Positions 9,934 to 18,959 of a DNA stretch of 64,000 nt are shown piece after piece; within the stretch, counting starts at the first letter, position 1, and each line of letters begins with the position of its first letter. A program made the translations under genes and the position numbers. Under the pieces are notes generated by a model. It worked only from the letters and a program-made list of their open reading frames with translations, was not told where the DNA came from and made no database searches. This DNA is from Pseudomonas svalbardensis (lineage in GTDB: Bacteria > Pseudomonadota > Gammaproteobacteria > Pseudomonadales > Pseudomonadaceae): the NCBI RefSeq assembly GCF_030053115.1, contig NZ_CP125619.1, positions 4,165,501 to 4,229,500 of the forward strand, read 5' to 3'.

Positions 9934-10833
9934 ATGTCCCTACCCACTCACGTACGCCTGGTCGAAGTCGGCCCACGCGACGGTCTGCAAAACGAAGCCC
10001 AACCCATCAGCGTTGCGGACAAGGTGCAACTGGTCGACGCGCTGACCGCCGCCGGTCTCGGCTATATAGAAGTCGGCAGTTTCGTGTCGCCCAAATGGGT
10101 ACCGCAAATGGCCGGTTCCGCCGACGTCTTCGCGCAGATCCAGCGCAAGCCTGGCGTGACTTATGGGGCACTCGCCCCCAACCTGCGCGGGTTTGAAGAC
10201 GCCATCGCGGCCGGGGTCAAGGAAGTCGCGGTCTTCGCCGCCGCGTCGGAATCGTTTTCCCAACGCAACATCAATTGCTCGATCAGCGAAAGCCTGGAAC
10301 GTTTCGTGCCGATCATGGACGCGGCCAGGCAACACGGTGTCAGCGTGCGCGGTTACGTGTCCTGCGTGCTGGGCTGCCCTTACGAAGGTAACGTTGCGCC
10401 TGCGCAAGTCGCTCGGGTCGCTCGCGAGCTCTATGCGATGGGCTGCTATGAAGTTTCCCTAGGCGACACCATCGGCACAGGCACCGCTGGCGCGACCCGC
10501 AAGATGTTCGACGTGGTGTCGGCCGACGTACCCCGTGAAAAACTGGCCGGGCACTTCCACGACACTTATGGCCAGGCCATGGCCAACATCTACGCCAGTC
10601 TGCTGGAAGGCATCTCGGTGTTTGACAGCTCCATCGCCGGCCTCGGCGGCTGCCCGTACGCCAAGGGCGCCAGCGGTAACGTCGCGACCGAAGACGTGGT
10701 TTACCTGCTCAACGGCCTGGGTATCGAAACCGGTATCGACCTGGACGCCTTGATTCTGGCCGGCCAGCAGATTTGCACGGTGCTGGGGCGAGCGACCGGT
10801 TCGCGCGTGGCCAAGGCTCGTAGCGCACAGTAA
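9934..10833 (+). CDS. liuE: hydroxymethylglutaryl-CoA lyase
   Basis: A TIM-barrel lyase of 299 residues that splits HMG-CoA into acetoacetate and acetyl-CoA, the last step of leucine and acyclic terpene degradation. It shows the HMGL signature VEVGPRDGLQNE with the catalytic Arg and Asp at the N-terminus, metal ligands in HFHDTYGQA, and the GGCPYAKGASGNVATEDVVY loop with the active-site Cys. It follows liuR by 58 bases and is probably cotranscribed with it. It is also known as mvaB. In P. putida the same gene borders the small RNA CrcY, and the same is seen here. Confidence 0.95.
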   Translation: MSLPTHVRLVEVGPRDGLQNEAQPISVADKVQLVDALTAAGLGYIEVGSFVSPKWVPQMAGSADVFAQIQRKPGVTYGALAPNLRGFEDAIAAGVKEVAVFAAASESFSQRNINCSISESLERFVPIMDAARQHGVSVRGYVSCVLGCPYEGNVAPAQVARVARELYAMGCYEVSLGDTIGTGTAGATRKMFDVVSADVPREKLAGHFHDTYGQAMANIYASLLEGISVFDSSIAGLGGCPYAKGASGNVATEDVVYLLNGLGIETGIDLDALILAGQQICTVLGRATGSRVAKARSAQ

Positions 10834-10851
10834 GTGCGCGGATGTATCCCG

Positions 10852-10895
10852 GTGTTACCGCTGTGTCTGAAACGTGGGGCGCAAGCGAGTAACAC
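10852..10895 (+). promoter_or_regulatory. probable CbrB enhancer sites upstream of crcY
   Basis: An inverted pair gtgttac (10852-10858) and gtaacac (10889-10895) lies about 80-120 bases upstream of a sigma54-type promoter. TGTTAC/GTAACA half-sites are reported for the response regulator CbrB, which activates crcZ and crcY. The spacing from the promoter fits an enhancer-binding protein. Confidence 0.6.
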
Positions 10896-10974
10896 GGAAA
10901 CAAATTGTCGGGTTTTGACTGAACGAAAAATCCGACAAAAACTTAAGATGTTGATTTTAAAGGCTTTTAAAAAG

Positions 10975-10991
10975 TTGGCACGCCTTCTGCT
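10975..10991 (+). promoter_or_regulatory. sigma54 (RpoN) promoter of crcY
   Basis: ttggcacgccttctgct has the -24 GG and -12 GC doublets exactly ten bases apart, matching the TTGGCAC-N5-TTGCW consensus with one change. Transcription would start about 12 bases beyond the GC, near 11001-11003, just where the A-rich RNA begins. Confidence 0.85.
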
Positions 10992-11000
10992 ATCTCTATT

Positions 11001-11382
11001 GCATAACAAGAACAAAAAAAGCGGCAAACCTAATAAAAATAAGACGTAACGACTCTGACATAACAAAAACAACACGGCAGAGACGCAGCTAACAGATTTT
11101 TTTGGAGAGGATGTGCTTTTCAGGGTGCTTTTCGGAGTAACCCGCAACCGGGCAGAGAACAATAAAACTACCTTCAGGTAGCTCCCGAACTGGTTGGATC
11201 GCTTAGCGAAAAAGTAGATCAGCGCTCAAAAAAATACGTTTGCTCTTGATCCCGGATGGGGATCGACAAAAACAGCGGTAAAGGGTCACGGTTTCCAAAA
11301 ACAACAACAGACCGCCCCTCAATAATAAAAAAAGAGCACGCGCAACGACAAAATTAAAGGGGAGCCTCGGCTCCCCTTTGTG
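11001..11382 (+). ncRNA. crcY: Crc/Hfq-sequestering small RNA CrcY (CrcZ family)
   Basis: This AT-rich intergenic stretch has no credible gene but begins at a sigma54 start site and ends at a strong terminator, giving an RNA of about 380 nt; CrcY and CrcZ are about 370-410 nt. It starts with gcataacaagaacaa and contains at least six unpaired A-rich AANAANAA-type motifs, near 11005-11018, 11032-11043, 11062-11074, 11158-11168, 11265-11275, 11295-11309 and 11321-11334. These are the Hfq/Crc target motif. Such RNAs titrate the Hfq-Crc complex and lift catabolite repression when CbrAB senses poor carbon supply. The position after the HMG-CoA lyase gene is that of CrcY in P. putida. Confidence 0.88.
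11356..11379 (+). terminator. terminator of crcY
   Basis: aaaggggagcc and ggctccccttt form an 11-bp stem around a two-base loop, ending in ttt and a T-containing tail. It defines the 3' end of the small RNA. Confidence 0.85.
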
Positions 11383-11412
11383 CTTTCTGGCGTTTGTAAT
11401 TTCCAGCGCCAT

Positions 11413-11446
11413 CCCCTGTGGGAGCGAGTTCGCTTCTCACAGGGGA
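11413..11446 (-). terminator. hairpin after the acyl-CoA synthetase gene
   Basis: cccctgtg and cacagggg with further imperfect pairing (gggagcga against tcgcttct) form a stem 7-40 bases beyond the stop codon of the leftward AMP-binding protein. It is probably its terminator and is related to the gggagcgag REP family. Confidence 0.6.
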
Positions 11447-11452
11447 TTATCG

Positions 11453-13150
11453 TCAGATGTTAATGTTCTTCAGCTCCTCGATACTGATCTCGCGCATCCG
11501 AAACTTCTGAATCTTCCCGGTCACCGTCATCGGAAACTCCTCCACGAATTTGAAGTAACGCGGTGTCTTGAAGTGCGCGATGCGCTCCTTGCACCACGCT
11601 TGCAGCTCCTGCTCGGTAGCACTGTGGCCCGGATGGAATTTGATCCACGCGACAATTTCTTCGCCATACCGCGAGCACGGAATCCCGATCACTTGCACAT
11701 CCGCCACCGCCGGATGGGTAAAGAAGAACTCTTCCAGCTCCCGCGGGTAAATATTCTCACCACCGCGAATGATCATGTCCTTGTTACGTCCGGCAATGCA
11801 TACGTAGCCTTCGTCGTTCATGCTCGCCAGATCACCGGTGTGCATCCAGCCAGCCTGGTCGATGGCTTCGGCGGTGCCTTGCGGGTTGTTCCAGTAACCG
11901 AGCATCACGCTGTAGCCGCGGGTGCACAGTTCACCGATAGTGCCGCGCGGCACGAGATTGCCCGCCTCGTCGATGATTTTGCTTTCCAGTTGCGGCTGGG
12001 TGCGGCCGACGGTGGTGACGCGCAATTCCAGTTCGTCTGACGGACCGGTCTGCAACGACACCGGACTTGTTTCCGTCATGCCGTAGGCAATCTGCACTTC
12101 GCTCATGTGCATGTCACTGATGACCCGACGCATCACTTCGATCGGACAGGTCGCCCCGGCCATGATCCCGGTGCGCAGGCTCGACAGATCGAACTCCGCA
12201 CGTTTTGGCTGATCGAGCATAGCAATGAACATGGTCGGTACGCCGTAAAGCGCGGTGGCCTTTTCTTCGGCGACGGTGGTCAGGGTCAGCAATGGATCGA
12301 ACGCATCGTTGGGGTAAATCATGGTGCTGCCGTGGGTCATGCAGCCGAGGTTGCCCATGACCATGCCGAAGCAGTGATACAGCGGCACCGGGATGACCAG
12401 GCGATCACTCGCGGTCAGGCCGAGGCTTTCGCCGACCATGTAACCGTTGTTCAGAATATTGTAGTGACTGAGGGTCGCACCCTTCGGGAAACCGGTGGTA
12501 CCGGAGGTGTACTGGATGTTTACCGCCTGGTCGAAATGCAGGCTGTGTTGACGTTCGCTCAACTGCTCGGCCGACACGCTCCCCGCGAGATCGGTCAATT
12601 GTGACCACGGCAGGAAACCCGAGGGCGGCTGAGCATCAAGGCTGATGACACCGCGCAGCTCCGGTAGTCGTTCGCTCAGCAATTTTCCGATGGATTGCTC
12701 GGCCAGCTCGGGAACGAGGCCTTGCAGCATCCCGTGATAGTCGGAGGTCTTGAAGGCGCCTGCGCAGACCAGCCATTGGCAACCGGATTGCTTCAACACA
12801 TATTCGAGTTCGGAGCTGCGGTAGGCCGGGTTGATATTGACCAGAATCACGCCGATTTTCGCGCTGGCGAACTGACTGATACACCATTGGGCGCAGTTCG
12901 GTGCCCAGATACCGAGACGGTCACCGGCCTGCAAGCCCAGCGCCAACAATGCTCTGGCGTGCAGATCCACGGCTTCGGCCAGTTGCTGCCAGGTGTAACG
13001 CAACTGCTGATGGCGCACGACCAGCGCCTCCCCGGTCGGGTACTGAGCGACAGTGTTATCGAACGCCTGGCCGATGGTCATCGCCAGCAAGGCTTTGTCC
13101 TGGGAACCACGGGTATAACTGCGCTGCGGGCTTGCACTGGGTTGATCCAT
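11453..13150 (-). CDS. acyl-CoA synthetase (AMP-binding) of the liu regulon
   Basis: An adenylate-forming ligase of 565 residues that would activate a carboxylic acid to its CoA thioester using ATP. Motifs include the P-loop [12 protein letters not shown] (A3), the A5 region [10 protein letters not shown], the A7 HTGDLASM and the C-terminal Lys in [10 protein letters not shown]. The start at 13150 is preferred because an AGGGG site precedes it; an in-frame ATG at 13195 would add 15 residues. It is divergent from liuABCD, and the two probable LiuR operators lie between them, so it likely belongs to the regulon and activates isovalerate, citronellate or a related branched acid. The substrate is inferred. 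P. aeruginosa PA2557 is a likely homologue. Confidence 0.9.
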   Translation of the reverse strand: MDQPSASPQRSYTRGSQDKALLAMTIGQAFDNTVAQYPTGEALVVRHQQLRYTWQQLAEAVDLHARALLALGLQAGDRLGIWAPNCAQWCISQFASAKIGVILVNINPAYRSSELEYVLKQSGCQWLVCAGAFKTSDYHGMLQGLVPELAEQSIGKLLSERLPELRGVISLDAQPPSGFLPWSQLTDLAGSVSAEQLSERQHSLHFDQAVNIQYTSGTTGFPKGATLSHYNILNNGYMVGESLGLTASDRLVIPVPLYHCFGMVMGNLGCMTHGSTMIYPNDAFDPLLTLTTVAEEKATALYGVPTMFIAMLDQPKRAEFDLSSLRTGIMAGATCPIEVMRRVISDMHMSEVQIAYGMTETSPVSLQTGPSDELELRVTTVGRTQPQLESKIIDEAGNLVPRGTIGELCTRGYSVMLGYWNNPQGTAEAIDQAGWMHTGDLASMNDEGYVCIAGRNKDMIIRGGENIYPRELEEFFFTHPAVADVQVIGIPCSRYGEEIVAWIKFHPGHSATEQELQAWCKERIAHFKTPRYFKFVEEFPMTVTGKIQKFRMREISIEELKNINI

Positions 13151-13238
13151 GACGACCCCTATTGTCTTTTTTAGTGGGTTGTTGGAACGAGGCATGGCGA
13201 GCCCCGATCATTCAGAACTGGATCTACTCTCGCTCAAG

Positions 13239-13254
13239 TTGACGTTAACGTAAA
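13239..13254. promoter_or_regulatory. probable LiuR operator 1 (synthetase/liuA divergent region)
   Basis: ttgacgttaacgtaaa matches the liuR-proximal palindrome at 14 of 16 positions. It lies 43 bases, about four helical turns, from the second copy, so two LiuR dimers could bind the same face and control both directions. Confidence 0.78.
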
Positions 13255-13282
13255 GGGTGATTGACAGCCATTCGTCACAGGC

Positions 13283-13296
13283 TTACGTTAACGTAA
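13283..13296. promoter_or_regulatory. probable LiuR operator 2 (upstream of liuA)
   Basis: ttacgttaacgtaa is a perfect 14-bp palindrome 57-70 bases upstream of the liuA start codon, with the same ACGTTAACGT core as operator 1. Confidence 0.78.
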
Positions 13297-13352
13297 AGGT
13301 GAGAACCACATCACGGCCCTCCCTACCCTACAAAAAAGCCAAAAGGTGACCC

Positions 13353-14516
13353 ATGAGCTACCCATCCCTGAACTTTGCCCTCGGTGAAACCATCGACATG
13401 CTGCGCGATCAGGTTCAGTCCTTCGTCGCCAAAGAGATCGCACCACGCGCTGCTCAGATCGACATCGATAACCTGTTCCCCGCCGACCTGTGGCGTAAAT
13501 TCGGCGACATGGGCCTGCTGGGTGTGACCGTCCCGGAAGAATACGGCGGCGCTGGCCTGGGTTACCTGGCCCACGTGGTGATCATGGAAGAAATCAGCCG
13601 CGGTTCGGCCTCGGTCGCCCTGTCCTACGGCGCGCACTCCAACCTCTGCGTCAACCAGATCAACCGCAACGGCAATCACGAACAGAAAACCAAATACCTG
13701 CCGAAGCTGATCAGCGGCGAACACATCGGCGCCCTGGCCATGAGCGAACCGAATGCCGGTTCCGACGTAGTGTCGATGAAACTGCGTGCCGACAAACGCG
13801 GCGACCACTACGTCCTGAACGGCAGCAAGACCTGGATCACCAACGGCCCGGACGCCAACACCTACGTGATCTACGCCAAGACTGACCTGGAAAAAGGCCC
13901 CCACGGCATCACCGCGTTCATCGTAGAACGTGACTCCAAAGGCTTCAGCCGCAGCAACAAATTCGACAAGCTCGGCATGCGCGGTTCCAACACCTGCGAG
14001 CTGTTCTTCGACGACGTTGAAGTGCCGGAAGAAAACATTCTCGGCGTGCTCAACGGCGGCGTGAAGGTGCTGATGAGCGGCCTCGATTACGAACGCGTTG
14101 TCCTGTCCGGCGGCCCGACCGGGATCATGCAGGCCTGCATGGACTTGATCGTGCCGTACATCCACGACCGCAAGCAGTTCGGCCAAAGCATCGGCGAATT
14201 CCAGCTGATCCAGGGCAAGGTCGCCGACATGTACACCCAACTCAACGCCAGCCGCGCCTACCTCTATGCGGTAGCGCAAGCCTGCGAACGCGGCGAAACC
14301 ACCCGCAAGGACGCCGCCGGGGTGATCCTTTACAGCGCCGAACGCGCCACACAAATGGCCCTCGACGCGATCCAGATTCTCGGTGGCAATGGCTACATCA
14401 ACGAATTCCCGGCCGGTCGTCTGCTGCGTGACGCCAAGCTGTACGAAATCGGTGCCGGCACCAGTGAGATCCGTCGCATGCTGATCGGTCGCGAACTGTT
14501 CAACGAAACCCGCTAA
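13353..14516 (+). CDS. liuA: isovaleryl-CoA dehydrogenase
   Basis: An acyl-CoA dehydrogenase of 387 residues that oxidises isovaleryl-CoA to 3-methylcrotonyl-CoA and passes electrons to ETF. It has [15 protein letters not shown] and [12 protein letters not shown] in the beta domain, [28 protein letters not shown] and the C-terminal [19 protein letters not shown]. The Glu of the LDYERVVL segment is at the position used as catalytic base in isovaleryl-CoA dehydrogenases. It is the first gene of the liuABCD operon behind two palindromic operators, with 12 bases to liuB. Confidence 0.95.
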   Translation: MSYPSLNFALGETIDMLRDQVQSFVAKEIAPRAAQIDIDNLFPADLWRKFGDMGLLGVTVPEEYGGAGLGYLAHVVIMEEISRGSASVALSYGAHSNLCVNQINRNGNHEQKTKYLPKLISGEHIGALAMSEPNAGSDVVSMKLRADKRGDHYVLNGSKTWITNGPDANTYVIYAKTDLEKGPHGITAFIVERDSKGFSRSNKFDKLGMRGSNTCELFFDDVEVPEENILGVLNGGVKVLMSGLDYERVVLSGGPTGIMQACMDLIVPYIHDRKQFGQSIGEFQLIQGKVADMYTQLNASRAYLYAVAQACERGETTRKDAAGVILYSAERATQMALDAIQILGGNGYINEFPAGRLLRDAKLYEIGAGTSEIRRMLIGRELFNETR

Positions 14517-14528
14517 ACGGAGCTGTCC

Positions 14529-16136
14529 ATGGCTATCCTGCATACCCAGCTCAACCCCCGTTCGGCGGAGTTCGCGGCCAACAGCGCGGCGATGCTCAAA
14601 CAGGTCGACGACCTGCACACCCTGCTCGCTAAGGTGCAGCAAGGTGGCGGCCCGAAGGCGCAAGAGCGCCACACCTCGCGGGGCAAACTACTGCCTCGTG
14701 AACGGATCAATCGCCTGCTCGATCCGGGTTCGCCGTTTCTCGAGATCAGCCAATTGGCGGCCTACGAGGTTTATGGCGAAGACGTTCCGGCCGCTGGCGT
14801 GATTGCCGGGATCGGCCGTGTGGAAGGCGTCGAATGTATGATCGTCGCCAACGACGCCACCGTAAAAGGTGGCTCGTATTACCCGCTGACCGTGAAAAAA
14901 CACCTGCGAGCCCAAACCATCGCCCAGCAGAACCGCTTGCCGTGCATCTATCTGGTGGACTCTGGCGGCGCCAACCTGCCACGCCAGGATGAAGTGTTCC
15001 CGGACCGTGAACACTTCGGACGGATCTTCTTCAACCAGGCCAACATGAGCGCCATGGGCATCCCGCAAATCGCGGTGGTCATGGGTTCCTGCACCGCCGG
15101 TGGCGCGTACGTGCCGGCCATGGCCGACGAAGCAATCATGGTGCGCGAGCAAGCGACGATTTTCCTCGCCGGCCCGCCACTGGTAAAAGCCGCCACGGGA
15201 GAAGTGGTCAGCGCCGAAGACCTCGGCGGGGCCGATGTGCACTGCAAGATTTCCGGAGTTGCCGACCATTACGCCGAGAGCGACGAACACGCCTTGGCCA
15301 TTGCGCGGCGCAGCATCGCCAACCTCAACTGGCGCAAACTCGGTGAACTGCAACAGCGCACACCCATCGCCCCGCTCTACAACAGCGACGAGCTCTACGG
15401 CGTGGTGTCGGCGGATGCCAAGCAACCATTCGATGTGCGTGAAGTGATTGCGCGGTTGGTGGACGGTTCGGTGTTCGACGAATTCAAAGCACTGTTCGGG
15501 ACGACCCTGGTGTGCGGCTTTGCTCACTTGCACGGTTACCCGATCGCGATCCTCGCCAACAACGGCATTCTGTTCGCCGAAGCCGCGCAGAAAGGCGCTC
15601 ACTTCATCGAGCTGGCCTGTCAGCGCGGCATCCCGCTGCTGTTCCTGCAAAACATCACCGGTTTCATGGTCGGCCAGAAATACGAGGCCGGCGGCATCGC
15701 CAAGCATGGCGCAAAACTGGTGACCGCCGTGGCGTGCGCCAAGGTGCCGAAGTTTACTGTGATCATCGGCGGCAGTTTCGGTGCCGGTAACTACGGCATG
15801 TGCGGCCGGGCTTACGATCCACGCTTCCTGTGGATGTGGCCGAACGCACGCATCGGCGTGATGGGCGCCGAGCAGGCCGCGGGGGTTTTGGTGCAGGTTA
15901 AGCGCGAGCAGGCCGAGCGCAGTGGTCACAGTTTCAGTGCCGAGCAGGAAGCCGAGATCAAGCAACCGATCCTCGACCAGTATGAAGAACAGGGTCATCC
16001 CTACTATTCCAGCGCCCGGTTGTGGGACGACGGTGTCATCGACCCGGCGCAAACCCGCGATATATTGGCCCTGGCCTTGTCGGCGTCGCTGAATGCGCCT
16101 ATCGAACAGAGCCGCTTCGGCGTGTTCCGGATGTGA
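14529..16136 (+). CDS. liuB: 3-methylcrotonyl-CoA carboxylase, carboxyltransferase (beta) subunit
   Basis: A crotonase-fold carboxyltransferase of 535 residues that moves CO2 from carboxybiotin to 3-methylcrotonyl-CoA to give 3-methylglutaconyl-CoA. Typical segments are [45 protein letters not shown] and the second half [20 protein letters not shown] and [16 protein letters not shown]. It forms a complex with the biotin-carrying LiuD. GNL and GCCase-like geranyl enzymes (AtuC) are close relatives, but the place beside liuA, liuC and liuD indicates the leucine pathway. Confidence 0.95.
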   Translation: MAILHTQLNPRSAEFAANSAAMLKQVDDLHTLLAKVQQGGGPKAQERHTSRGKLLPRERINRLLDPGSPFLEISQLAAYEVYGEDVPAAGVIAGIGRVEGVECMIVANDATVKGGSYYPLTVKKHLRAQTIAQQNRLPCIYLVDSGGANLPRQDEVFPDREHFGRIFFNQANMSAMGIPQIAVVMGSCTAGGAYVPAMADEAIMVREQATIFLAGPPLVKAATGEVVSAEDLGGADVHCKISGVADHYAESDEHALAIARRSIANLNWRKLGELQQRTPIAPLYNSDELYGVVSADAKQPFDVREVIARLVDGSVFDEFKALFGTTLVCGFAHLHGYPIAILANNGILFAEAAQKGAHFIELACQRGIPLLFLQNITGFMVGQKYEAGGIAKHGAKLVTAVACAKVPKFTVIIGGSFGAGNYGMCGRAYDPRFLWMWPNARIGVMGAEQAAGVLVQVKREQAERSGHSFSAEQEAEIKQPILDQYEEQGHPYYSSARLWDDGVIDPAQTRDILALALSASLNAPIEQSRFGVFRM

Positions 16137-16149
16137 TCGGGAGAAAATC

Positions 16150-16965
16150 ATGAGCGACTTCAACACCCTCGAACTGCTGACCGACCCGCGTGGTTTTGCG
16201 ACCCTGTGGCTCAGCCGTGAAGAAAAGAACAACGCCTTCAACGCCGAAATGATCCGCGAACTGATCCTCGCGCTGGACAAAGTGTCGAGCGATGCCAGTC
16301 TGCGTTTCCTGTTAGTGCGTGGACGCGGCAAGCATTTCAGCGCCGGCGCGGATCTGGCCTGGATGCAGCAATCGGCCGAACTCGATTACCACACCAACCT
16401 CGACGACGCCCGAGAACTGGCGGAGTTGATGTACAACCTCGCCAAGCTCAAAGTCCCGACGCTGGCGGTGGTGCAAGGCGCTGCATTCGGCGGTGCACTG
16501 GGCCTGATCAGTTGCTGCGACATGGCCATCGGCGCCGATGACGCGCAGTTCTGCCTGTCGGAAGTGCGCATCGGCCTGGCCCCGGCGGTGATCAGTCCGT
16601 TCGTGGTGCAAGCCATCGGCGAACGCGCGGCACGTCGCTATGCGCTGACTGCCGAGCGTTTCGGCGGACAACGAGCGCGGGAAATCGGTCTGTTGTCGGA
16701 GAGTTATCCGATCGCTGAACTGGAACAGAAAGTCGAACAGTGGATCGATAACCTGTTGCTCAACAGCCCGGCCGCCATGCGCTCCAGCAAGGACTTGCTG
16801 CGCGAAGTCGGCCACGGCGCGCTGACCCCGGCACTACGCCGCTACACCGAAAATGCCATCGCCCGAATTCGCGTCAGCCCCGAAGGTCAGGAAGGCTTGC
16901 GGGCCTTTCTGCAAAAACGTCCGCCGAGCTGGCAAGCCGAAACCACCACCAAGGAGCCGCGTTGA
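16150..16965 (+). CDS. liuC: methylglutaconyl-CoA hydratase (enoyl-CoA hydratase family)
   Basis: A crotonase-family hydratase of 271 residues from the ATG at 16150, preceded by GGGAGA; an upstream in-frame start would run into liuB. It hydrates 3-methylglutaconyl-CoA to HMG-CoA, the substrate of LiuE. The oxyanion-hole segments GKHFSAGADLAWM and QGAAFGGALGLISCCDMAI are present, and CLSEVRIGLAPAVISPFV holds a catalytic Glu position. The stop codon overlaps the start of liuD (TGATG). Confidence 0.93.
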   Translation: MSDFNTLELLTDPRGFATLWLSREEKNNAFNAEMIRELILALDKVSSDASLRFLLVRGRGKHFSAGADLAWMQQSAELDYHTNLDDARELAELMYNLAKLKVPTLAVVQGAAFGGALGLISCCDMAIGADDAQFCLSEVRIGLAPAVISPFVVQAIGERAARRYALTAERFGGQRAREIGLLSESYPIAELEQKVEQWIDNLLLNSPAAMRSSKDLLREVGHGALTPALRRYTENAIARIRVSPEGQEGLRAFLQKRPPSWQAETTTKEPR

Positions 16966-18920
16966 TGAGCGCACCTGTTCTCACCACCCTGCTGGTGGCC
17001 AACCGCGGCGAAATCGCTTGCCGGGTGATGCGCACCGCCAAAGCCCTGGGCCTGACCACCGTGGCCGTGCACAGCGCCACTGACCGTGAAGCCCGACACA
17101 GCCGCGAAGCGGATATCCGCGTCGACCTCGGTGGCAGCAAAGCCGCTGACAGTTACCTGCAAATCGACAAACTGATCGCCGCCGCCAAGGCCAGCGGCGC
17201 TCAGGCGATTCATCCGGGTTATGGCTTTCTTTCCGAGAACGCCGGGTTCGCCCGCGCGATTGAAGAAGCTGGGCTGATTTTCCTCGGCCCGCCCGCCTCG
17301 GCCATCGACGCGATGGGCAGCAAATCCGCCGCCAAAGCCTTGATGGAAACCGCCGGCGTGCCGCTGGTGCCTGGCTATCACGGTGAAGCTCAGGACCTCG
17401 ACACTTTCCGCGACGCCTGCGAACGCATCGGTTATCCAGTGCTGCTCAAGGCCACCGCGGGCGGTGGCGGCAAAGGCATGAAAGTGGTCGAGGACGTCAG
17501 TCAACTGGCCGAAGCCCTGGCCTCGGCCCAGCGTGAAGCGAAATCCTCGTTCGGCGATTCGCGGATGCTGGTGGAGAAGTACCTGCTCAAACCGCGTCAC
17601 GTGGAAATCCAGGTCTTTGCCGATCAGCACGGCAACTGCCTGTACCTCAACGAACGTGACTGCTCGATTCAGCGTCGGCACCAAAAAGTCGTTGAAGAGG
17701 CACCCGCGCCAGGCTTGAGCCCGGACCTGCGTCGCGCCATGGGCGAAGCCGCCGTGCGTTCGGCACAGGCCATCGGGTATGTCGGCGCCGGCACTGTGGA
17801 GTTTCTGCTGGACTCTCGCGGTGAGTTCTTCTTCATGGAGATGAACACACGCCTTCAAGTCGAACACCCGGTCACCGAAGCCATCACCGGCCTCGATCTG
17901 GTGGCCTGGCAGATTCGGGTGGCCCGTGGCGAAGCGCTGCCGATGACTCAAGCCGAGGTTCCGCTGATAGGCCATGCCATCGAAGTGCGGTTGTATGCCG
18001 AAGACCCGGGCAATGATTTCCTGCCGGCGACCGGCCGACTGGAGCTGTATCGCGAATCCACGCAAGGTCCGGGACGGCGGGTGGACAGTGGCGTCGAAGA
18101 AGGCGATGAAATTTCACCGTTCTACGACCCGATGCTCGGCAAACTGATTGCCTGGGGCGAGGATCGTGAACAGGCGCGACTGCGGCTGCTGAGCATGCTC
18201 GATGAGTTTGCCATTGGCGGGCTCAAGACCAACATCAACTTCCTGCGTCGGATCGTCGGCCATCCGGCGTTTGCTGCGGCCGAACTGGATACCGGGTTCA
18301 TTCCGCGTTATCAGGAAGAACTGCTGCCAGTCACCTCGGACCTCAGTGACGAATTCTGGCAAGCCGCCGCCCAGGCGTTTGCCCAAAGTCAGCCGAGTTC
18401 TCCACGAGCCGATGACCCGGTTTCGCCTTGGGCCAACAGCAATGGTTTCCGTGCCGGACTGCCGACAGAAATCACGCTGCATTTGAGTTGTGAAGGCCAG
18501 GATCGAGCGCTGACATTGGGCGACGCTGATGCCCACACCGCTCAACTCAAGGGCGAGCAACTGCTGACCGAGCACAACGGCCTGCGCCGTCAGCATCGGG
18601 CAATCCGCCGGAGCGACGTTCTGTATCTGCAATGGGAAGGTGAATTGCGCCGCATCGAGTCCTACGACCCAATCAGCGCCGTCGAGGCCAGTCACAGCCA
18701 TCACGGCGGCCTGACCGCCCCCATGAATGGCAGCATCGTGCGGGTACTGGTGGAAGCCGGACAAACGGTAGAAGCCGGGGCGCAACTGGTGGTGCTGGAG
18801 GCGATGAAAATGGAGCACAGCATTCGTGCGCCACACGCTGGGGTGATCAAGGCGCTGTATTGCCAGGAAGGCGAGATGGTCAGTGAAGGCAGTGCGTTGG
18901 TGGAGTTGGAAGAAGCGTGA
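16965..18920 (+). CDS. liuD: 3-methylcrotonyl-CoA carboxylase, biotin-containing (alpha) subunit
   Basis: A protein of 651 residues with an N-terminal biotin carboxylase (about 1-450: LLVANRGEIACRVMRTA, the ATP-binding GGGGKGMKVV, FMEMNTRLQVEHPVTE) and a C-terminal biotinyl domain whose Lys lies in LEAMKMEHSI near residue 622. It carboxylates its own biotin with ATP and bicarbonate, and LiuB then transfers the CO2. The ATG at 16965 follows an AAGGAG site and overlaps the liuC stop by one base, so translation is coupled. The operon ends here at a hairpin. Confidence 0.95.
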   Translation: MSAPVLTTLLVANRGEIACRVMRTAKALGLTTVAVHSATDREARHSREADIRVDLGGSKAADSYLQIDKLIAAAKASGAQAIHPGYGFLSENAGFARAIEEAGLIFLGPPASAIDAMGSKSAAKALMETAGVPLVPGYHGEAQDLDTFRDACERIGYPVLLKATAGGGGKGMKVVEDVSQLAEALASAQREAKSSFGDSRMLVEKYLLKPRHVEIQVFADQHGNCLYLNERDCSIQRRHQKVVEEAPAPGLSPDLRRAMGEAAVRSAQAIGYVGAGTVEFLLDSRGEFFFMEMNTRLQVEHPVTEAITGLDLVAWQIRVARGEALPMTQAEVPLIGHAIEVRLYAEDPGNDFLPATGRLELYRESTQGPGRRVDSGVEEGDEISPFYDPMLGKLIAWGEDREQARLRLLSMLDEFAIGGLKTNINFLRRIVGHPAFAAAELDTGFIPRYQEELLPVTSDLSDEFWQAAAQAFAQSQPSSPRADDPVSPWANSNGFRAGLPTEITLHLSCEGQDRALTLGDADAHTAQLKGEQLLTEHNGLRRQHRAIRRSDVLYLQWEGELRRIESYDPISAVEASHSHHGGLTAPMNGSIVRVLVEAGQTVEAGAQLVVLEAMKMEHSIRAPHAGVIKALYCQEGEMVSEGSALVELEEA

Positions 18921-18925
18921 AATGA

Positions 18926-18957
18926 AGATCGGTCCTACGCTTTGCGAGGACCGATCT
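18926..18957. terminator. hairpin between liuD and the convergent repressor gene
   Basis: agatcggtcct and aggaccgatct pair over 11 bp with a ten-base loop, directly between two convergent stop codons. It has no strong T-run, so it may act as a shared transcript end. Confidence 0.6.
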
Positions 18958-18959
18958 GA

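Noticed and set aside
10834..11049. 71-codon frame starting just after liuE
   Set aside because: It covers the sigma54 promoter and the start of CrcY; Lys/Asn-rich end reflects the A-rich RNA motifs.
13323..14672. Open frame of about 449 codons antisense to liuA
   Set aside because: It is a mirror of the liuA reading frame, low in lysine and rich in Val/His, and liuA is certain.
14688..16331. Open frame of about 547 codons antisense to liuB/liuC
   Set aside because: It covers two certain genes on the other strand and has no recognisable domain.
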